DNA from: Bacillota bacterium
GTDB taxonomy: Bacteria; Bacillota_A; Clostridia; Clostridiales; Clostridiaceae
Assembly: GCA_021780795.1 (NCBI GenBank)
Contig: JAJXYA010000438.1
Coordinates: 1-9,241 of the forward strand
Reading direction: 5' to 3'
Length of the DNA: 9,241 bases
Positions within the stretch are counted from its first letter, which is position 1; each line of letters starts with the position of its first letter. Shown here one piece after another: positions 5,665 through 9,241 of the stretch. The translations under genes were made by a program, and so were the position numbers. The notes beneath the pieces are model-generated. The model was not told the DNA's origin and did no database searches. It saw nothing but the letters and a program-made list of their open reading frames with translations.

Positions 5665-7785
5665 ATGAGTGTTTATTTAATGGTCATTTACATTATTGTC
5701 GCTATTTCAGTTTTGGCTATTGCATATTTCATCAAATACGTCTTTTCTGAAGAAAAAGGTACTAAAGAAATGATTGAGATTTCTGAAGCTATTAAAGCCG
5801 GTGCAATGGCTTTTATAAAAAGGCAATATAGAACAATTGGAATGCTCTCAATTTTAGTACTTGTTGTAATCGTTTTCTCGAATTATTTTGGTAACCTTTC
5901 CAAGGGATCAAATGAAGCTCTTTATATCGCATCTAGAATTGGAATAGCTTTTATTATTGGTGCAATTTGCTCTGCTGTATCTGGGTATATAGGAATGTAT
6001 ATGGCTGTAAATTCTAATATTCGAGTTGCTGCTGGTGCAAAGAAAGGTCTTAATACCGCACTTCAAATCGCTCTTAAAGGTGGAGCAGTTACTGGTTTAT
6101 CTGTAACAAGCTTATCGCTTTTAGGTGTAACTTCACTATTTTTAATTTATGGAGGAATTTCTGGTGATGCTAATGTTATAAAAGATGCACCTTCACTTAT
6201 TGTTGGTTTCGGTTTTGGAGCATCATTTGTAGCATTATTTGCTCAATTAGGAGGAGGAATATATACTAAGGCTGCTGATGTTGGAGCAGATTTAGTGGGA
6301 AAGGTTGAGTCTGGAATACCTGAAGATGATCCTAGAAATCCAGCAGTTATAGCAGACTTAGTAGGTGATAACGTAGGCGATTGTGCTGGAAGAGGAGCAG
6401 ATTTATTTGAATCTATATCTGCAGAAAATATTGGTGCTATGATATTAGGTGTAGGGCTTTATTCTGTATTTGGAATTAAGGGAATACTATTTCCGCTAGT
6501 AGCAAATGTATTCGGCATATTAGCATCAATTATTGGTGTTTTAATGGTTAAAGTAAAGGATGACTCAGCTGATCCGATGGCAGCTTTAAAAAATGGTTAC
6601 GTTATAACTTCCGCAATCAATCTTGTATTTTTATTTTTTATAGTTAACAACATGCTTAGCAGCAAGGGAATAAATACTACTTACTTATATATCGCAGCAG
6701 TGATAGGTGTATTACTAAGTTATGCTTTTGTATTAATTACTGATTACTATACCTCAATTAATAAAAGACCAGTAAAAGAAATTTGTAATGCTTCCAAAAC
6801 TGGACCAGGAACAAATGTAATAATGGGATTATCAATGGGAATGGAATCAACTGCATTGCCAATAATAGCGATTACCCTAGCAATTTTTGTTACGTACAAG
6901 CTAGGAGAAGCAGCACTTCCTGGAGTTAGCAATGCTGGATTTTATGGAACAGCAATAGCTACAATGGGAATGTTATCTGGATGTGCTTATATACTAGCAA
7001 TGGATACTTTTGGACCAATAACAGATAATGCTGGTGGAATTACAGAAATGTCTGGTGCACCAGAAGAGCTTAGAGTAGTTACTGATAGGCTTGATGCTTG
7101 TGGAAATACAACAAAAGCGTTAACAAAAGGCTATGCAGTAGGTTCAGCAGCACTTGCAACCTTCTTACTTTTCTCAGCCTATTTAGATCAAGTGAAAAAG
7201 CTTTTAAATAAACCTGCATCTGCATGGATATCTATTGATATAGGAAAACCAGAAGTATTTATAGCAGCATTTTTAGGAGTTATGTTAGTTTTCTTATTTA
7301 GCTCAGCTGCAATGAGAGCTGTTGGAAAAGCAGCTCAATATGTAATTTTAGAAGTAAGAACTCAATTTAAAGAGATTCCTGGAATAATGGAAGGGAAAGC
7401 AAAACCTGATTATGCTAAATGTGTGGATATAGTAACTAAAGGGGCTTTAAAAGAAATGATATTGCCTGGAATATTAGTAGTTTCTGTACCTATAATAGTA
7501 GGAGTACTTCTTGGAAAAGAAGCTGCAGGAGGTTTTTTGATCGTAACTACTATTTCTGGAGTTATAATGGCATTATTTTTAAATAATAGCGGAGGCGCTT
7601 TTGATAATGCTAAAAAATCTATTGAACTAGGACAATTAGGTGGAAAAGGCTCAGAAGCACATAAAGCCAGCGTAGTAGGAGACACAATAGGAGATCCCTT
7701 TAAAGATACAGCAGGCCCATCACTACATGTATTAATAAAACTAGTAACCACCTTAACACTAGTATTTGTAGCTTTATATAGGTAA
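5665..7785 (+). CDS. hppA: Membrane-bound ion-pumping inorganic pyrophosphatase
   Basis: A 706-residue integral membrane enzyme (about 16 helices in the family) that hydrolyses cytoplasmic pyrophosphate and pumps H+ or Na+ outward. The catalytic loop at 197-250 contains GGIYTKAADVGADLVGKVE, EDDPRNPAVIAD and VGDNVGDCAGRGADLFES. Lys202, Asp205, Asp209, Glu220, Asp231, Asp235 and Asp239 correspond to the substrate and Mg-binding residues known from mung-bean and Thermotoga enzymes. The last motif, GSEAHKASVVGDTIGDPFKDTAGPS, is intact near the C-terminus. The cation signature reads GNTTKALTKG (481-489): Lys484 and Thr487 mark potassium-independent enzymes, which are mostly H+ pumps. Glu249 (DLFE) is the gate-region glutamate. 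Asp231-Leu232 replaces the commoner Asp-Asn and Arg243 a Met, as in a subgroup I recall with the AGRGADLFES sequence. Length is normal. It is a single-gene unit between two terminators. Confidence 0.97.
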   Translation: MSVYLMVIYIIVAISVLAIAYFIKYVFSEEKGTKEMIEISEAIKAGAMAFIKRQYRTIGMLSILVLVVIVFSNYFGNLSKGSNEALYIASRIGIAFIIGAICSAVSGYIGMYMAVNSNIRVAAGAKKGLNTALQIALKGGAVTGLSVTSLSLLGVTSLFLIYGGISGDANVIKDAPSLIVGFGFGASFVALFAQLGGGIYTKAADVGADLVGKVESGIPEDDPRNPAVIADLVGDNVGDCAGRGADLFESISAENIGAMILGVGLYSVFGIKGILFPLVANVFGILASIIGVLMVKVKDDSADPMAALKNGYVITSAINLVFLFFIVNNMLSSKGINTTYLYIAAVIGVLLSYAFVLITDYYTSINKRPVKEICNASKTGPGTNVIMGLSMGMESTALPIIAITLAIFVTYKLGEAALPGVSNAGFYGTAIATMGMLSGCAYILAMDTFGPITDNAGGITEMSGAPEELRVVTDRLDACGNTTKALTKGYAVGSAALATFLLFSAYLDQVKKLLNKPASAWISIDIGKPEVFIAAFLGVMLVFLFSSAAMRAVGKAAQYVILEVRTQFKEIPGIMEGKAKPDYAKCVDIVTKGALKEMILPGILVVSVPIIVGVLLGKEAAGGFLIVTTISGVIMALFLNNSGGAFDNAKKSIELGQLGGKGSEAHKASVVGDTIGDPFKDTAGPSLHVLIKLVTTLTLVFVALYR

Positions 7786-7848
7786 TTTATTAGCAGTGTG
7801 CCATATTTTATATTTCAACCGTAAAATTTATAGCTTGTGAACAATAAA

Positions 7849-7895
7849 AAAATAAGGGGCTGTCGTTTTGAAAATGTGCGACAGTCCCTTATTTT
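7849..7895. terminator. Long bidirectional terminator hairpin after hppA
   Basis: A 17-bp stem, AAAATAAGGGGCTGTCG (7849-7865) with CGACAGTCCCTTATTTT (7879-7895), has one G-U pair and a 13-nt loop. The T-rich outer arm (ATTTTTATTG) continues after the GC-rich core on the plus strand. The A-rich left arm (ATAAAAAAATAAG) provides the same on the minus strand. The distance from the hppA stop is about 65 nt. Confidence 0.8.
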
Positions 7896-8023
7896 TATTG
7901 ATAATTTATAATTATATGCTTAAGTATAATCTGGTTTACTTATTATTAACAAATATTCAAAAGATGAATAATATAATTAGTGACAAGATACATTTTAAAA
8001 AGCAGTAAACTTAAGTTAACAAA

Positions 8024-8030
8024 GGGAGGA
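8024..8030 (+). promoter_or_regulatory. Ribosome binding site fixing the start of the Cys-rich mini-protein
   Basis: GGGAGGA lies 6 nt before ATG 8037. The frame is open back to about 7980, but that stretch contains this site and has no start signal of its own. Confidence 0.8.
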
Positions 8031-8036
8031 ATATTT

Positions 8037-8243
8037 ATGGGGCATCATAGACACTGCTGTACTACTACTTGCTGTAAATGCAGATGCATAGAGCAGCCTT
8101 GCTGTGATAATGGATGCAATTTTGGTTTGCTTTCAAATTGCGGTGTTGGCTGTGGCTATGGAGCTGGCGGCGGAAGCTGGTTATGGATATTAATAATTAT
8201 TGTTTTCTTTTTCTGTATAGGTGGGAGAAGAAGATCCTATTAA
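8037..8243 (+). CDS. 68-residue Cys/His-rich small protein with C-terminal membrane helix
   Basis: The N-terminal 40 residues begin MGHHRHCC and hold 11 cysteines (7, 8, 12, 13, 15, 17, 22, 23, 27, 35, 39) and 3 histidines in CC, CxC and CC pairs. A Gly-rich hinge (GYGAGGGS, 40-47) leads to one hydrophobic helix (SWLWILIIIVFFFCIGG, 47-63) and a basic end RRRSY. The Gly-rich-then-helix tail is like that of small Firmicute proteins of the YjcZ/sporulation type, but the cysteine head is different. The protein would sit in a membrane by its C-terminal helix with the Cys head exposed. Metal binding or disulfide cross-linking, for instance in a spore coat or envelope, is inference. The strong ribosome binding site and cysteine-dense reading frame support a real gene. 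I do not recognise a named family. Confidence 0.75.
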   Translation: MGHHRHCCTTTCCKCRCIEQPCCDNGCNFGLLSNCGVGCGYGAGGGSWLWILIIIVFFFCIGGRRRSY

Positions 8244-8260
8244 AGTATTGGCTTATAAGT

Positions 8261-8293
8261 GCTGTTGCAAAGTATTTTTAACTCTGCAACAGC
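8261..8293. terminator. Hairpin between convergent genes, possible terminator without T-run
   Basis: A perfect 9-bp stem GCTGTTGCA (8261-8269) / TGCAACAGC (8285-8293) with a 15-nt loop lies between the stop codons of the Cys-rich protein and the convergent membrane protein. No T-run follows on either strand, so termination would be weak. On the minus strand it reads GGGCTGTTGCA, similar to the GGGGCTGTCG arm of the hairpin at 7849-7895. Confidence 0.5.
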
Positions 8294-8298
8294 CCTAA

Positions 8299-8697
8299 TT
8301 ATCTAGTATTTCCTAGTATCATTCCAACAAAGTATGGGGCAAGCCAAATAAGCCAAATAAAAATGCTGAATTTATGGAAAACCTTCTTAGTTTTTAAATC
8401 ATCTTTAAGGAGTACAAATGTTGCAAAAGAAGCATGAAGTAGCATTAATACAATAGCAATAGTACCAGTAAAGCTATGTATTGTCCTAATTAAGGCTTCA
8501 TTTTCATGAAGTTTTATTCCATCAGCAATAGTGCCCATTGTAATGGTTCCTAAACAATCAAATAAAAAACCAAGCCAAAATGTAATAACATGGTTTTCAT
8601 TCAATATGCCAGCTTTTCGCTCTGAAAATACCCCAAGGGTATAAAAAATTAAAGCTAAAGTAATTGAAATAATTGCAAACAGTAGTCTTGAAATCAT
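8299..8697 (-). CDS. Four-helix membrane protein, TIGR03987/HsmA type
   Basis: A 132-residue protein with four hydrophobic helices. The layout ITLALIFYTLGVFSE, FWLGFLFDCLGTITMG, HSFTGTIAIVLMLLHASFATFVLLK and FHKFSIFIWLIWLAPYFVGMILG matches the conserved-hypothetical family I know as TIGR03987 (named HsmA in some annotations); this is from memory. Histidines in helix 3 (HSFTG, LLHASFAT) and before helix 4 (FHKFS) recall heme-ligand positions in small cytochrome b-like proteins, but heme binding is speculation. I chose ATG 8697: the frame also opens at TTG 8718, but nothing like a ribosome binding site precedes that, while a weak GAGAG stands 9 nt before 8697. It is divergent from the Nudix gene and convergent with the Cys-rich protein gene. 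Confidence 0.85.
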   Translation of the reverse strand: MISRLLFAIISITLALIFYTLGVFSERKAGILNENHVITFWLGFLFDCLGTITMGTIADGIKLHENEALIRTIHSFTGTIAIVLMLLHASFATFVLLKDDLKTKKVFHKFSIFIWLIWLAPYFVGMILGNTR

Positions 8698-8807
8698 TTT
8701 TGCTTTCTCTCTTTTCAATAATATGATTATATTTTATAAATATTATATATTTATAAAGATATTACGTAATGTTTCTTCAAATAATATATTTGTAACAAAA
8801 AAATCAA

Positions 8808-8836
8808 TTGACAGAACAAAGTCATAGTAATATAAT
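8808..8836 (+). promoter_or_regulatory. Consensus promoter of the Nudix gene
   Basis: TTGACA (8808-8813) and TATAAT (8831-8836) both match consensus exactly and are 17 nt apart. The expected start is near 8843, giving a leader of about 32 nt with AAGAGGT at 8861-8867. A small inverted repeat, AATAT-N4-ATATT (8829-8842), overlaps the -10 box; it may be an operator or chance in AT-rich DNA. Confidence 0.85.
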
Positions 8837-8874
8837 GATATTAACAAATTGATAATAACAAAGAGGTAATAACT

Positions 8875-9241
8875 ATGGATGGCTCAAATAAAATTAATAA
8901 AAAAGGAATAACAGAAGAACAATTCTTAAAAAACTATAATTCAGAAAAGTATGAAAAGCCTTCTGTTACGGTAGACATGCTCGTCTTCACTGTAATGGAA
9001 GAAAAAAAGAAAAATTATAGAAAACTATCGGAAAAAGTATTAAAGTTGTTAATGATTAAAAGAGCAGATCATCCATTTATTGGAGAATGGGCTTTGCCAG
9101 GTGGATTTGTAGGAATTGAAGAAAGTTTAGAAGAAGCTGCACTTAGAGAACTTAAGGAAGAGACAAGCATAGATGGAATTTATATGGAGCAGCTTTACAG
9201 CTGGGGGGATGTACATAGGGATCCTAGAACAAGAATTATAA
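8875..9241 (+). CDS. Nudix hydrolase, N-terminal part (cut by right edge)
   Basis: The frame starts at ATG 8875 (AAGAGGT 7 nt upstream) and stays open for 122 codons to the window end. An N-terminal stretch of 28 mostly charged residues precedes the Nudix fold, which begins with the strand KPSVTVDMLVFTV. The Nudix box is G77-x5-E83-x7-R91-E92-L-x-E95-E96, with the Mg-binding glutamates present. Ser98 replaces the usual Gly of EExG, which is tolerated in several subfamilies. The following EQLYSWGDVHRDPRTR is typical of the group that holds ADP-ribose pyrophosphatases and the NrtR regulators. Enzyme versus NrtR-type repressor depends on whether a C-terminal winged helix follows beyond the edge. 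Substrates in this group are nucleoside diphosphate compounds such as ADP-ribose. Confidence 0.9.
   Translation, partial: MDGSNKINKKGITEEQFLKNYNSEKYEKPSVTVDMLVFTVMEEKKKNYRKLSEKVLKLLMIKRADHPFIGEWALPGGFVGIEESLEEAALRELKEETSIDGIYMEQLYSWGDVHRDPRTRII

Noticed and set aside
5254..5666. Two minus-strand open frames of 62 and 66 codons across the MerR promoter region
   Set aside because: They run antisense through the promoter dyad, the remnant and the terminator; they show no motif and no ribosome binding site that I could credit.
7410..7751. Open frame of 113 codons on the minus strand within hppA
   Set aside because: It is antisense to the conserved C-terminal part of the pyrophosphatase and has a composition expected of a shadow frame.
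7980..8036. Longer form of the Cys-rich protein starting near 7980
   Set aside because: The strong GGGAGGA site at 8024-8030 selects ATG 8037; the upstream part has no ribosome binding site.
8761..8770. Palindrome ATTACGTAAT upstream of the TIGR03987-type gene as an operator
   Set aside because: A 10-nt palindrome is expected several times by chance in 9 kb of AT-rich DNA, and no promoter boxes around it are convincing.
1..9241. Mobile element, CRISPR array, tRNA or riboswitch
   Set aside because: I saw no transposase or integrase gene, terminal repeats, regularly spaced repeats, cloverleaf sequence or known riboswitch core on either strand.

Overview
The window looks like a piece of a Clostridium-type (low-GC Firmicute) chromosome. 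The DNA is strongly AT-rich, codons end mostly in A or T, ribosome binding sites are strong AGGAGG/GGGAGG types, TTG starts occur, and terminators are classical hairpins plus T-runs. The gene content (rubredoxin-domain protein, membrane pyrophosphatase, anchored Firmicute proteins) fits an anaerobe. I see no transposase, integrase, phage gene, tRNA, rRNA or CRISPR array. The species cannot be fixed from the sequence.

Layout: (1) 1-1327, the 3' part of an RND efflux pump gene (SwrC/AcrB type), cut by the left edge. (2) 1340-2344, a divergent pair: a cysteine-rich ArsR-type repressor (minus) and a small nitroreductase-family flavoprotein (plus). The 135 bp between them carry a perfect 13-bp inverted repeat, a further copy of its half-site and a second palindrome. 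(3) 2348-2992 (minus), a single-pass anchored protein of unknown function. (4) 3193-3528, a 111-residue rubredoxin-domain protein behind a near-consensus promoter, closed by a hairpin that looks bidirectional. (5) 3588-5183 (minus), a multi-pass GT-C-type glycosyltransferase. (6) 5184-5637 has no intact gene but holds a textbook MerR-type promoter (19-bp spacer with dyad), a ribosome binding site, and then only the last few dozen codons of a TipAS-domain regulator: the remains of a deleted regulator gene, followed by its terminator. (7) 5665-7785, hppA, an ion-pumping membrane pyrophosphatase with all the active-site acidic residues I checked and the Lys/Thr signature of potassium-independent enzymes. 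(8) 8037-8243, a 68-residue Cys/His-rich tail-anchored protein between two related GGGCTGT-type hairpins. (9) 8299-8697 (minus), a four-helix membrane protein of the TIGR03987/HsmA type. (10) 8875 to the right edge, the N-terminal part of a Nudix hydrolase behind a perfect TTGACA-N17-TATAAT promoter.

Most genes are single transcription units with their own promoters or terminators, and no long operon is visible. The only clear functional module is the ArsR-nitroreductase pair, probably a sensor and the redox enzyme it controls. Rubredoxin-type electron transfer and pyrophosphate-driven ion pumping fit anaerobic energy metabolism, but nothing ties those genes into one pathway. The points most worth a second look are the MerR/TipAS deletion scar, the ArsR operator region, the Cys-rich mini-protein and the cation signature of the pyrophosphatase. 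I did not find a convincing new multi-gene system.
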